Assembly: GCA_963973795.1 (NCBI GenBank)
Contig: CAXBAF010000047.1
Coordinates: 1-14,878 of the forward strand
Length of the DNA stretch: 14,878 nucleotides
Origin: UBA1926 sp002337215
Lineage (GTDB): Bacteria > Planctomycetota > Phycisphaerae > Phycisphaerales > UBA1924
Direction: 5' to 3'
Positions 1 to 10,975 of this stretch are shown here, in pieces. The notes below the pieces were generated by a model. The model did no database searches and was not told where the DNA came from. It saw nothing but the letters and a program-made list of their open reading frames with translations. A program made the translations under genes and the position numbers. The number at the start of each line of letters is the position of its first letter. Position 1 is the stretch's first letter.

Positions 1-53
1 CCGGCGAGCACGGCCAGACCGATCGCGCCGCACGAAATGCGAGAGGCTTGCAT
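1..53 (-). CDS. N-terminus of an exported protein (partial, runs off the left edge)
   Basis: Only the first 17 codons plus two bases are in the window, reading MQASRISCGAIGLAVLAG. A short N-region with one Arg is followed by a hydrophobic stretch, which is the start of a typical signal peptide. The ATG (complement of 51-53) is preceded by AAGAAAGGA about 7 bases upstream, a good ribosome binding site. It lies in the same orientation as four exported dockerin-tailed genes, so it may be a fifth member of that block, but nothing of the mature protein is visible and the function is unknown. Confidence 0.6.
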   Translation of the reverse strand, partial: MQASRISCGAIGLAVLA

Positions 54-266
54 CGTGATGTCCTTTCTTCCCGTTCGTCGCGTGCTCTTCGGCCGCGGCC
101 GGGGGTGTTGGATCGCCACGCAGGCCGGACCTGCTCAGGAGATCGGTGGCGCGCCCTCCCGGGGCGCGGCTGTCCTAACTCTCAAGCGATGGATCCCCAG
201 TGGGTCTCACGCCGATCGTGAAGATTGAGTTATCGCCGGGGCCGATCGACGCGGCCGCGCTCCGAC
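54..266. other. 213-base intergenic gap with one GC-rich hairpin
   Basis: This gap lies between the stop of the beta-helix gene at 267 and the start of the partial gene at 53. It contains a perfect 7-bp inverted repeat (CGCGCCC at 150-156 and GGGCGCG at 162-168, 5-base loop). No T run follows on either strand, so it is at best a weak transcription end for the minus-strand gene. A palindromic GCGGCCGC sits at 251-258. I see no convincing -35/-10 pair for the partial gene and no other coding potential. Confidence 0.4.
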
Positions 267-2273
267 TCAGGGGCATCCTGCCGTGAACACCGAGACGAAG
301 ATGCTGATGTCCCGAAGATCCCAGATCCCGTCCATGTTCAGGTCCTTCTCAGGCGTCTGATTCGGGAACCCGCCGACGAAGATCCCGATATCCGTGAGGT
401 CGAGGATCCCGTCCTGGTTGAGATCGCTCGGGCACGAACGCCCCTGGAACTCGAACGCACCGATATCCACGACGGGCCCCGGCTCCCCGTTCGGCCCGTC
501 GATGTCGATGTCGTCGTGCAGGCGAGGCTGGCCGGCGATGTCGAAGGGCATCGGCTCGAGGAGATCCGCGTCGTTGTCCTCGTCCGCGTCGTCGGCGGGC
601 AGGAACGCATTGTCGCCCTTGTCGATCGCCGGGCTCTGCATGCGGATGACGGCGCTGTCGTCATCGGTGCCTGGGATGTCGTCGTCGCCGTCGGGATCGA
701 CGAGCAGCGGATCCGCGCCCGAGTTCCCGAATCCCCCGCTGCCGCCGAAGGGTCCGTCCCAGCCCTCGATAATGCTGTTGTTGATCTCGGATGTGGTGTA
801 GGCCGAGAAGTATTGCGACGCGAACGCCATCCCCCCGGTGGAGGTGTTGCCCCACATGATCGTGTTCTCGATCAGCGGGGGGTCATCGTACGAGTCATTC
901 AGTAGATCGGCGTACACCGCGCCGCCCCGCGCGACAGCCGGGATCCCCGTCGCCGCGTTGCCGACGAAGGTCGAGTTGACCACGCGCAGGTTCGCGAACG
1001 CGCCGAGCCCGCCGCCCCGCCCCGCGCTGTTGCCGGAGAAGAACGAGTTGGCGACCAGGCCCGACCCCGCCGGGGACTGGGAAGAGGTCGAGAGCCAGAG
1101 CCCGCCCCCGATGGAGCGGTCGCACGCGTTGCCCAGGAACCGGCACGAGCGGACCTGCGCCGTGACCGAGTCGATCTGCGCGCCCGCCCCGACCGTGTTT
1201 CCCTCGGTTCCCAGATCGACCGCTCGGTTCGCGATGAAGTCGGTGGCGATGATCTCGACATTGTCGGCGTTGGTGTTGAGCCCGCCGCCCTCGATGTCGA
1301 TGATCGCCGACGCGGTGTTCGATTCGAAAAGGCAGTTCCGCATGACGAGCGTGTCCCCGGTGAGCAGGGCCGCGGCGCCCCCCGCGGCGTCGCTCCCCGT
1401 GGCGTCCGCGCTGTTGCCGGTGAACTCGCAGGCGATGATCTCGCTGTCGTCCGCGTAGGAAGCGAGTGCGCCCCCGACGGCGCCGGTTACGGAATCGATC
1501 GTGTTGTCGTGGAACCCGCACCGGCGGAGCACCAGGCGATCACCCGGGAGGTCGCCAGAGAAGTAGACCGCGCCGCCGAAGCCGCGCGCCCCGCCACCGT
1601 TGTCTTGGTTCACCTCGATCCGGTTGTTGGTGTAGACCGAATCCACGATGCGGAGCTGTTCGGCGTTCACCCGCATCGCGGCACCCCTCGCCGAGGTATC
1701 CGGCGATTCCGCCAAATCGAGATTCCCCGTAAACAGGCAGGTATCGACATCGAGCAGTCCGGCGTGGATGATCAGCGCGGACCGGCTGCCCGAGTTACGA
1801 AAGACCAACCCAGACAGCGCGATCTCGCCCTGGACATCGAAGAAACCACCCATCTGCAGGATGCCTGACGTGTTGTCCGCCCTGTTCGTGTGGTTCGGCC
1901 CGTCGTCCTGATTGATGTCCGCGTCGAGGATGGTGCGGTTGACCAAAGGTTCGCGGTCATCGAGGCTCATCGCACCCGCGACGAACCCGCCGTGGATGTC
2001 GATGGTGAGATCCACCTGCCACCAGCCGCTCGCGGGGGGCGTGTACCGTCCTTCGGCGATCCAGATCTCGTCCCCGTCGACCGCGCCGGCGAACGCCGCG
2101 TCGAGCGTGGTGTACGCGTCGCCCCAGGACGCCCCGGTGTTCCCACCCGTCGCCGCATGATCGACATAGATCACACCCGCCGGGCATACACCCGCGGCGA
2201 ACGCCACGAGCACAACGGGAGAAACCCTCCGGACGAGGTCACGGAGAACGGGTGGATGTTGTATTGCGTTCAT
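267..2273 (-). CDS. Exported beta-helix protein with choice-of-anchor Q region and GC-type dockerin tail
   Basis: 668-residue predicted extracellular protein; its ligand or substrate is unknown. Residues 1 to about 32 form a signal peptide (a basic N-region, then SPVVLVAFAAGVCPAG). Residues 35 to about 490 are a right-handed parallel beta-helix, shown by repeated rungs such as CLFTGN, CEFTGNSA, CLFESNTA, CRFLGN and FFSGNSA, each followed by GGA or GGG turns. Residues of about 540-612 match the 'choice-of-anchor Q' pattern (SPAIDKGDN, then VVDIGAFEFQ). Residues 614-668 are the dockerin-like tail: two Asp-rich loop plus helix units (DLNQDGILDLTDI and DLNMDGIWDLRDI), starting with Cys and ending FTAGCP. 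The ATG at 2273 is preceded by AAGGGGAGAG at spacing of about 8. The closest relative in view is the next gene at 2364-4334, arranged head-to-tail. Polymorphic autotransporter-like or carbohydrate-active roles are possible; no catalytic site is recognised. Confidence 0.88.
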   Translation of the reverse strand: MNAIQHPPVLRDLVRRVSPVVLVAFAAGVCPAGVIYVDHAATGGNTGASWGDAYTTLDAAFAGAVDGDEIWIAEGRYTPPASGWWQVDLTIDIHGGFVAGAMSLDDREPLVNRTILDADINQDDGPNHTNRADNTSGILQMGGFFDVQGEIALSGLVFRNSGSRSALIIHAGLLDVDTCLFTGNLDLAESPDTSARGAAMRVNAEQLRIVDSVYTNNRIEVNQDNGGGARGFGGAVYFSGDLPGDRLVLRRCGFHDNTIDSVTGAVGGALASYADDSEIIACEFTGNSADATGSDAAGGAAALLTGDTLVMRNCLFESNTASAIIDIEGGGLNTNADNVEIIATDFIANRAVDLGTEGNTVGAGAQIDSVTAQVRSCRFLGNACDRSIGGGLWLSTSSQSPAGSGLVANSFFSGNSAGRGGGLGAFANLRVVNSTFVGNAATGIPAVARGGAVYADLLNDSYDDPPLIENTIMWGNTSTGGMAFASQYFSAYTTSEINNSIIEGWDGPFGGSGGFGNSGADPLLVDPDGDDDIPGTDDDSAVIRMQSPAIDKGDNAFLPADDADEDNDADLLEPMPFDIAGQPRLHDDIDIDGPNGEPGPVVDIGAFEFQGRSCPSDLNQDGILDLTDIGIFVGGFPNQTPEKDLNMDGIWDLRDISIFVSVFTAGCP

Positions 2274-2363
2274 CGTACTCTCTCTCCCCTTGTCATACCA
2301 ACATTCTCAAGACTGCAGGCGGTGCGAAGGAACCCATCCGCCGGGCTGCTCTCCACACCGGTT

Positions 2364-4334
2364 TCACGGGCACCCCGCGGTGAACGAGGTGATGAACAGG
2401 CTGATGTCCGTCAGGTCGAGCACCCCGCTCCCGTCGAGGTCGGCCGCGGGGTCCTGCGTCGTGAACGCCGTGATGAACAGGCTGATGTCGGTCAGGTCGA
2501 GCACCCCGTCCCCGTCGAGGTCCGCGAGGCAGGCGGTCGGCTCCGCCTGGAACTCGAACGCGCCGATGTCGACGACGGGCGCGGGGCCCACGCCTGTGTC
2601 GGGCGTCGCGGGGTCGTCGGCGAGCCGATCGTTGCCCGCGGCGTCGAGCGACATCGGTTCGGCGGTATCGCCGTCGTCGTCGAGGTCGAACGCATCCGAG
2701 GGGACAACGCCGGTGTCCCCCGCGTCGATCGCGGGGCTGCCGGCGAGCGGCGAGTAGTCGTCGTCGGGCGTGCCCGGCGCGTCATCGGCGCCATCGGGGT
2801 CCGCGAAGAGTGGGTCACCGCCAGCGTTGCCAACGCCGCCGAGCAAACCCGTCCAGTTCTCGATGATCGAGTACCCGACGACGGCGGAGGCGTAATTCGA
2901 GGTCGCGTAATACTGCGCGTTCTCGTCGGTCGCGCCGGCGGCGAGGTTGCCCCAGAAGACGGAGTTGCTCACCACGAGCTCGGGATCCGGGGCAGATTGG
3001 AAGACCTGGGCGAGCAGCCCGCCCCCCACGGCGCCGCCGAAGTAGGTCAGGATCCCGTCGTTCGAGGCGACGGTGCAGTTCGTCACGGTGCCGCCCCCAC
3101 CCAGATACGCACCGCCCGCGTTGGCCGCGGAATTCTGCGCAATCAGGCACCCATCGAGTCGCATGAAGCCGGGCCCGTCGTTGCGTGAGTTGAGCCAGAT
3201 CGCCCCGCCCTCGTCGCCCGAGGAATTCGCGATGAAGCGGGAGGCGACGATGCGGATGTCGACCTCGGGGCCCGCCTCGAACTCGGGGAGGACGTACACC
3301 GCACCCCCGTCCCCGGTCGCGATGTTCCCGAGAAAATCGCAGCGGACGATCGACACGCGGGGCCCGATGATGTCGATCGCGCCGCCGCTGCCGAACGTCG
3401 CCTGGGTCGCCCAGTTGCCCTCGAACCGCGAGTCGGTGACGAGCAGCCCATCGCCCGGGTTGGCCTCGACGGGTCGCCCCTGAATGGCACCACCGTCACC
3501 GCCCGAGGCGATGTTGCCGACGAACTCGGAGTTGCGGACCTCGAGTGCGCCCCGCTTCCAGAAGATCCCGCCCCCGTCCGTGCCGCTCGAGGCGAGGCAC
3601 ACGTTGTCGATGAACTCGCAGCGCACGATGGTCGTCTCGTCGGCGGCGGTCCAGATCGCGCCACCCTTCGCGTAGCCCGGCACGACATCGCCCGCGAACG
3701 CGAGGCCGTCCTCGAATCGGCTGTCCCGAACCACCGCCGTCGCGACCGCCTCCCGGATCATGATCGCGGCGCCGGGGGAGGTATCCAAACCGTCGATATC
3801 CTCGGCGACCGTCCTGCGGTTGGCGAGGAACCGGCAGCGGTCGACCAGCAATCCGTCCGCGGTCACGTCGACGGCGCTGAGCCCCTCGGCGGACTTGATG
3901 ACCAGACCCGACAGCACCACGGCGCCGCCCGGGGCGTCGATGAGCAGCAGCCGCTCGGCGTTGTCGGACTCCGTGTCGGGTCCCTTCTCCGCGTCGTTTG
4001 CGAGCGTGTCCGCGTCGAACACGGTCGGGTTCGCGAGCGGGTCGCGCTCGCTTGCGTCCGTCTCTCTGCCGGCGAACCCGCCGAACACCGTGAGGCCCTC
4101 GTTGATCGTCCAGCCCGAAAGCGGCGGGACATACCGACCCGTCGCGATCCAGATCTGGTCGCCCGGCGATGCGGCGGCGAACGCGGCGCCGGGCTCGGGG
4201 AAGGCGTCCGCCCAGCTCGAACCGTCCGCGAGCCCGACCGCGTCCCGATCGACATAGATCACTGAAGGCGACGCGACGCCGGTCGCGACGGAGACAACCG
4301 CCGCGAACGCGGCTCGCTCGAACATGCAGAGCAT
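2364..4334 (-). CDS. Exported beta-helix protein, paralogue of its downstream neighbour, GC-type dockerin tail
   Basis: 656 residues from the ATG at 4334. A longer reading begins at a TTG (4358), but the purine run GGGGAAGGGG sits 6 bases before the 4334 ATG as its ribosome binding site, so the extra 8 codons are leader. Signal peptide MLCMFERAAFAAVVSVATGV is followed by SVIYVDRDA, matching VIYVDHAA in the downstream paralogue. The middle is a beta-helix with rungs of the type CRFLANR, CEFIDN, SEFVGNIASGGDGGA, CDFLGNIATGDGGA and CLIAQNSAANAGGA. A choice-of-anchor Q region (SPAIDAGD, then VVDIGAFEFQ) precedes the tail at 602-656, which has two well-formed Asp loops (DLDGDGVLDLTDI and DLDGSGVLDLTDI) and ends FTAGCP. 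Both calcium loops look intact, the best preserved of the four tails here. It presumably arose by tandem duplication with 267-2273. Function beyond extracellular display is unknown. Confidence 0.88.
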   Translation of the reverse strand: MLCMFERAAFAAVVSVATGVASPSVIYVDRDAVGLADGSSWADAFPEPGAAFAAASPGDQIWIATGRYVPPLSGWTINEGLTVFGGFAGRETDASERDPLANPTVFDADTLANDAEKGPDTESDNAERLLLIDAPGGAVVLSGLVIKSAEGLSAVDVTADGLLVDRCRFLANRRTVAEDIDGLDTSPGAAIMIREAVATAVVRDSRFEDGLAFAGDVVPGYAKGGAIWTAADETTIVRCEFIDNVCLASSGTDGGGIFWKRGALEVRNSEFVGNIASGGDGGAIQGRPVEANPGDGLLVTDSRFEGNWATQATFGSGGAIDIIGPRVSIVRCDFLGNIATGDGGAVYVLPEFEAGPEVDIRIVASRFIANSSGDEGGAIWLNSRNDGPGFMRLDGCLIAQNSAANAGGAYLGGGGTVTNCTVASNDGILTYFGGAVGGGLLAQVFQSAPDPELVVSNSVFWGNLAAGATDENAQYYATSNYASAVVGYSIIENWTGLLGGVGNAGGDPLFADPDGADDAPGTPDDDYSPLAGSPAIDAGDTGVVPSDAFDLDDDGDTAEPMSLDAAGNDRLADDPATPDTGVGPAPVVDIGAFEFQAEPTACLADLDGDGVLDLTDISLFITAFTTQDPAADLDGSGVLDLTDISLFITSFTAGCP

Positions 4335-4381
4335 CTCGATCCCCTTCCCCTCGGACAAACAGCCGCGAGCACCCTCAGGAC

Positions 4382-4401
4382 GTGAGCGACACCCCGCTCA
4401 C
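4382..4401 (-). terminator. Possible terminator hairpin after the 4406-6100 gene
   Basis: A perfect 7-bp inverted repeat (GTGAGCG at 4382-4388, CGCTCAC at 4395-4401, 6-base loop) begins 4 bases past the stop of the minus-strand gene ending at 4406. Position and symmetry fit a transcript 3' end, but no U run follows, so it could equally be a stability hairpin. Confidence 0.4.
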
Positions 4402-4405
4402 CCAC

Positions 4406-6100
4406 TCACGGGCACCCGGCCGTGAACACCGATACGAATATATTGATGTCGGCGAGGTCCCACAAGGCATTTCCGTCGAGATCGCCGTCCGGGGTCTGTC
4501 CGATAAACCCGTCGACAAAAGCGCTGATATCATTGAGATCGAGCACACCCTCCGGGTCGGCGAGATCCGCCGGGCACGGGTCGTTGATCTCGAACAGGAC
4601 CAGCGAGGTCCCGGTCGATCCCGAGAAGAACATCGAGAGGACGAATTCGCCCTCGTCGTTGAACAGGCAAGGCCGGCCCGATCCGATCCCGAGCGACTCG
4701 GCCTCGTAGCGCCAGGGCACAAGCGCGCCGACCACGCCAGAGAACCCGTCGTTCGTGAAGAAGGGTGCCGCGGCCTTGGCGAGCCTGACAAGGCTGCCAT
4801 CGGGCCGGCTCGCGTAGAACACGCCGTCGAGGTCGGCGACAAACTGATCACGGGCGTTGAAGTAGAACTTCGTGTTTCGAATCTCCGGCACAACCTCACC
4901 CCCCGGCAGCTCGTCGCCCTCGCGGAGCACCATCCGCACGCCTGCATCGCCCGCGATGAACCACGCGGAATCCGACGCCGCCGGCTGCCCGGTCAGCGTC
5001 GCGCCGAACATGACATCGCTGTTGGCGTTGAGATCGAAGTGCGCGCCGAAGAGGTTGGTGAAGGTCGAGGCGGGCACATCGGGGATCGGATCGCCCACCT
5101 TGACGAGCGGGGCAAGCGTGCCGCCCCTCCGTCGCATCAGGGCCGCGGTCGTTCCGCCCCCAGAGATCTGCGTCGCGAAGCAGAGATCGCCCGACGCGTT
5201 CATGCGCATCATCCGCTCATCGAAGGTGGTGTAGGTCCCGCCGGGAACGCCGGGCACCCCGTTGCCGCTCCGCGCGAGCACGCCGATCTCCCCGACCGAT
5301 CCCTCGTACCAGACATTCAGATTTGCGGCCGTGATGCCGGGTCCTCCGAGCGCAACCAGCGTCGTGAAGAGTCCCTGCGCGTTCATGCGCACCGACGCGT
5401 CACGGATCGCGACGGGCTCGATCCCCTCGTCGAACCCCGGGGCCCGCCGGTCCGTGCTCAGCACCAGCGTTGCGCCATTCACCGGGTCGCTCACCCAGAC
5501 ACAGGTCTCAAACGTCGGCCCCCAGACCCGCCCGCTCGCCACGGTCTGACCCCCCACGCCCATCGCGACCGAATTCACCGCGTTGACCGTGTACGACGCG
5601 TCAAACCCCGGAGCAGGCCCGGTTTCCCACGCGATCGGCACCGGGCTCTCCACGGCCCCGGCGAACAGGCTGTTCTCCCAGGTCGAACCCACGCCGATTT
5701 CGAAGATCGTGGCCCGATATGCGATCCCGCCGTCTGGCGCGACGATGGGCTGGTAGAACCCGGTGAGGTTGCTGCTCCCCGGCAGATAGATCCACCCGGG
5801 CAGCGTCGGGATCGCTTCACGCTCGCGCCCGACAACACGGAGATCGTCCATAGGCCCCGCGATGAGCACATTGTCGTTGCTGAGGGTGATCCCGTCGCCC
5901 GCGATCGAGGCCGAGTAGACCAGATCGCCCGCGTTGTTGATCGACGCGAGACCGCCGACACCGTTCATGGTGGACCCGGGCATGCCGGGCACGGGGTCCC
6001 CGGGCCGATGAACCGTGGTGGCGATCACACCGTCGCCCGCGATCGCGGCCCCGGACGCGACGGCGCAGATCAGTCCGAGCGGCGCGGCGTAGTTGCGCAT
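4406..6100 (-). CDS. Exported DPVPG / NxxGxxAF tandem-repeat protein with GC-type dockerin tail
   Basis: 564 residues from the ATG at 6100, which follows AAGGAG at spacing of about 7. A GTG five codons upstream would place the ribosome site inside the gene and is rejected. The signal peptide ends near SGAAIA/GDG. The body (about 25-500) holds eight diverged repeats of roughly 60 residues, marked by a turn of the type N-x-x-G-x-x-x-x: INNAGDLVYSASI, APDGGIAYRATI, RMNAQGLFTTLVAL, RMNASGDLCFATQI, LNANSDVMFGATL, FNARDQFVADL and FNDEGEFVLSMFF are clear, and the third (VAMGVGGQTVASGRV) is weak. Between them lie DPVPG, APGFD, VPGVPGG, DPIPD and ELPGG motifs. The repeat number and beta character suggest a propeller-like fold (inference). 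Residues 509-564 are the dockerin-like tail ending FTAGCP; its first loop (ADLADPEGVLDLNDI) is one residue longer than in the beta-helix proteins and has lost a calcium-ligand position. Closest relative: the gene at 6224-7906. Function unknown. Confidence 0.87.
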   Translation of the reverse strand: MRNYAAPLGLICAVASGAAIAGDGVIATTVHRPGDPVPGMPGSTMNGVGGLASINNAGDLVYSASIAGDGITLSNDNVLIAGPMDDLRVVGREREAIPTLPGWIYLPGSSNLTGFYQPIVAPDGGIAYRATIFEIGVGSTWENSLFAGAVESPVPIAWETGPAPGFDASYTVNAVNSVAMGVGGQTVASGRVWGPTFETCVWVSDPVNGATLVLSTDRRAPGFDEGIEPVAIRDASVRMNAQGLFTTLVALGGPGITAANLNVWYEGSVGEIGVLARSGNGVPGVPGGTYTTFDERMMRMNASGDLCFATQISGGGTTAALMRRRGGTLAPLVKVGDPIPDVPASTFTNLFGAHFDLNANSDVMFGATLTGQPAASDSAWFIAGDAGVRMVLREGDELPGGEVVPEIRNTKFYFNARDQFVADLDGVFYASRPDGSLVRLAKAAAPFFTNDGFSGVVGALVPWRYEAESLGIGSGRPCLFNDEGEFVLSMFFSGSTGTSLVLFEINDPCPADLADPEGVLDLNDISAFVDGFIGQTPDGDLDGNALWDLADINIFVSVFTAGCP

Positions 6101-6150
6101 TACTCTCTCCTTCACCGAGAGTCTATTCGCACCACTTTGTCTCTTAAACA

Positions 6151-6168
6151 GCGATCCTGGAAGATCGC
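6151..6168 (-). terminator. Possible weak terminator after the 6224-7906 gene
   Basis: A perfect 6-bp inverted repeat (GCGATC at 6151-6156, GATCGC at 6163-6168) with a 6-base loop lies about 55 bases past the stop at 6224. On the minus strand it is followed by TGTTTAAG, a short and imperfect U run. It also lies about 50 bases upstream of the 6100 start, so it could instead belong to that gene's leader or promoter region. Confidence 0.3.
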
Positions 6169-6223
6169 AACAAGTTGCCCGCTTTGAGCTGCCGGCGCCC
6201 GCTATCGGTCGTTGCTCTCCGGC

Positions 6224-7906
6224 TCACGGACAGCCAGTCGTGAACGACATCACAAAGGCGTTGATGTCGGCGAGGTCCCACAGCCCGTTGCCGTCGAGAT
6301 CGCCGCTTGCGGTCTGCCCCGTGAACCCTGTGACGAACGCGTTGATGTCGGCCAGATCCAACTGCCCGAACGGGAGCGCGAGGTCAGCCGGGCACGGGTC
6401 GTCGATATCGAACACGTGCAGCCCCTGCCCGCCCGAGCCCGAGTACCGGATCGGGATCACCAGCTCGCCCGACCCGTTGAAGATCGCGGGCTTGCCGCTA
6501 TCGCCGGACCGAGCTTGGAACGCGAACGAGATCGCCGCGACGAGCCCCGCCGGCCCGTCGTCGGGGGTGAGCACCTCGCCCGTGCTGGCGAGCTTGACCA
6601 TCTCGCCGTTGGGGCGTGTGGCGTACAGCACCGACTCGCCGCCCACGCCCAGCACCATGGCGATCTGGCCCCGCTCGTTGATCGTCCACCACACGCCCGC
6701 CAGATGCGGCGCCACGCCCCCGCCCGGCAGCGGGTCGCCCTCGCGCAGCACGACCTCCAGCCCGCCCGGGCCGCCGACGAGGATGGCCGAGTCGCTCGTG
6801 AACGGGGCGCCCGAGATCGAGCAAGCAAACGCGACCTGCCCGGCCGCGTTCATGTCGACGTCCGAACGTGCCACGCGGTCGAGCGTGAGCGCGGGATCGT
6901 CCGGGTAGGGCTGCCCGTCGCGCGCCAGCGCGAAGAACTGCCCCCCGCCGCCCGAGATGATCGCCTCGTCGGTCCCGCCGCCGGCGATCAGCGCCTGGAA
7001 GCAGAGCCCGCCCATGCGGTTCATGCGGAGCGAATCGTCGTAGATCGCCCCGAGCACGCCGCCCGGGATGCCGGGCGCCGGGTCGTTGGTGCGGAAGAGC
7101 ACGCCCACGTTGCCGGGCGGCCCGTGGTAAAGCACGACCCGGTTCGCCTGCGTCACGCCGTTGCCGAGCGGGAGCGTGGCGTGGAACAGGACGTTGCCGA
7201 ACCCGTCGCTGCACAGCGAGTCCGACGCGATGTTGCTGATGTTCACCCCGATCGGAAGGCCCGGGGCCTGGAGCCCGGATTGCAGCGCCGCGGTCATGCT
7301 CCCGGGCGAGCCGAACCAGAGGACGTCCGCGGCGGGCGACGAGACCCGGCCCACCGCAACAACCGACTGGTTCGTGCGCACGACCGATGACTCGAGGACC
7401 GCCACCGTCTGCCCCGGGAACCCCGGCGCAGGCCCGGTCTGGTAGAGCACGGGCGACGACGCCGGGCCCGGCCCCGCCCACAGGCCCTGCAGGCCGAACG
7501 TCCCCGTGTTGGTGTTGTAGAGGTCCGGCACGTACGCGATCCCCCCGTCGCGGGCGACGTTGAGGGTGTAGAAGCCGGCGGTGTTGATGCTCGAGGCGCG
7601 GAACTCCCAGCCCGGCAGGCCCGGCACAGGGTCGCTCTCGCGGCCGATGACGGTGAGCACGCCGTCCGATTCGCAGACGAGCGTGTTGTTGAGAAACCCG
7701 ATGCCGTCGCCGCTGACCAGCGCGACGCCCAGGACGGTGCCGTCCTCCCCGATCGCGGCGGACCCGCCGTTGCCAGCGAACTCCAGCCCGGGCCGACCCG
7801 GCACCGGGTCTCCGGTGCGGTAGACCGATCTCATGCTGACGCCGTTGTCGGCGGAGGCGCCGAGCGTCAGCATGCTCATGGCGATCGTGATCGCGGCCCG
7901 TTTCAT
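6224..7906 (-). CDS. Exported DPVPG / NxxGxxAF tandem-repeat protein with GC-type dockerin tail (paralogue)
   Basis: 560 residues. The ATG at 7906 follows GGAAGG at spacing of about 5. The signal peptide MKRAAITIAMSMLTLGASA would be cut before DNG. Eight repeats align with those of the gene at 4406-6100, with turns such as GEDGTVLGVAL, ARDGGIAYVPDL, RMNRMGGLCFQALI, DMNAAGQVAFACSI, INERGQIAMVLGV and FNGSGELVIPIRY, and DPVPGRPG, DPVPGLPG, APGFPG, DPAPGIPGG and DPLPGG motifs between them. Residues 505-560 are the dockerin-like tail, CPADL through FTTGCP. Its first loop (ALPFGQLDLADI) has lost nearly all calcium ligands, while the second (DLDGNGLWDLADI) is intact. It is the first gene of the minus-strand block and is divergent from acnA. 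The family is known to me only as a planctomycete 'choice-of-anchor tandem repeat' group; the biological role is not known. Confidence 0.87.
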   Translation of the reverse strand: MKRAAITIAMSMLTLGASADNGVSMRSVYRTGDPVPGRPGLEFAGNGGSAAIGEDGTVLGVALVSGDGIGFLNNTLVCESDGVLTVIGRESDPVPGLPGWEFRASSINTAGFYTLNVARDGGIAYVPDLYNTNTGTFGLQGLWAGPGPASSPVLYQTGPAPGFPGQTVAVLESSVVRTNQSVVAVGRVSSPAADVLWFGSPGSMTAALQSGLQAPGLPIGVNISNIASDSLCSDGFGNVLFHATLPLGNGVTQANRVVLYHGPPGNVGVLFRTNDPAPGIPGGVLGAIYDDSLRMNRMGGLCFQALIAGGGTDEAIISGGGGQFFALARDGQPYPDDPALTLDRVARSDVDMNAAGQVAFACSISGAPFTSDSAILVGGPGGLEVVLREGDPLPGGGVAPHLAGVWWTINERGQIAMVLGVGGESVLYATRPNGEMVKLASTGEVLTPDDGPAGLVAAISFAFQARSGDSGKPAIFNGSGELVIPIRYSGSGGQGLHVFDIDDPCPADLALPFGQLDLADINAFVTGFTGQTASGDLDGNGLWDLADINAFVMSFTTGCP

Positions 7907-8116
7907 AACCCTTCCTCTCTATAAAGGCTTCCCGATCGAATCTACCACGGATCCCGCCGATACCGAAGCACGCCGCCGGGATCCGGGGAACCCGGGGCGT
8001 ACGACCCTCCGGGCCCGCCTTCCCGGGGTGGATATCGGGCGTAAAGGCCGGCGGGCGAGCCCGGGGAGCCCGTCGGCGCTAGGCTTTTTCAGGTCCCAGC
8101 ACACGAGGAGTATCCC
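7907..8116. promoter_or_regulatory. Divergent intergenic region with a terminator-like hairpin in the acnA leader
   Basis: This 210-base region must hold the promoters for acnA (plus) and the 7906 gene (minus). No clear -35/-10 pair stands out on either strand. On the plus strand, GCCGGCGGGC (8047-8056) pairs with GCCCGTCGGC (8068-8077) as a 10-bp stem with one G-U pair and an 11-base loop. Seven bases later comes TTTTT (8085-8089). No plus-strand gene lies upstream to be terminated, so if the acnA transcript starts before 8047 the hairpin would be part of its leader. The acnA ribosome site GAGGAG is at 8105-8110. Confidence 0.4.

Positions 8117-10971
<2,855 letters not shown>

Positions 10972-10975
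<4 letters not shown>

Noticed and set aside
251..258. GCGGCCGC palindrome as a terminator or operator
   Set aside because: It has no loop and no T run, and 8-base GC palindromes are expected by chance at this base composition.
1890..3188. A 432-codon plus-strand open frame spanning two minus-strand genes
   Set aside because: It crosses the intergenic gap and both beta-helix coding regions in antisense; no signal of its own and low-complexity composition.
4335..4358. TTG start giving 8 extra residues on the second beta-helix protein
   Set aside because: The added codons contain the purine-rich ribosome binding site of the ATG at 4334 and would push the signal peptide inward.
4169..6187. A 672-codon plus-strand open frame opposite the repeat protein
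   Set aside because: Arg/Pro/His-rich composition without motifs, fully covered by a minus-strand gene with signal peptide, repeats and dockerin tail.
7920..7940. TATAGA on the minus strand as -10 box for the 7906 gene
   Set aside because: It would start transcription inside or next to the ribosome binding site, and no -35 match lies at suitable spacing.
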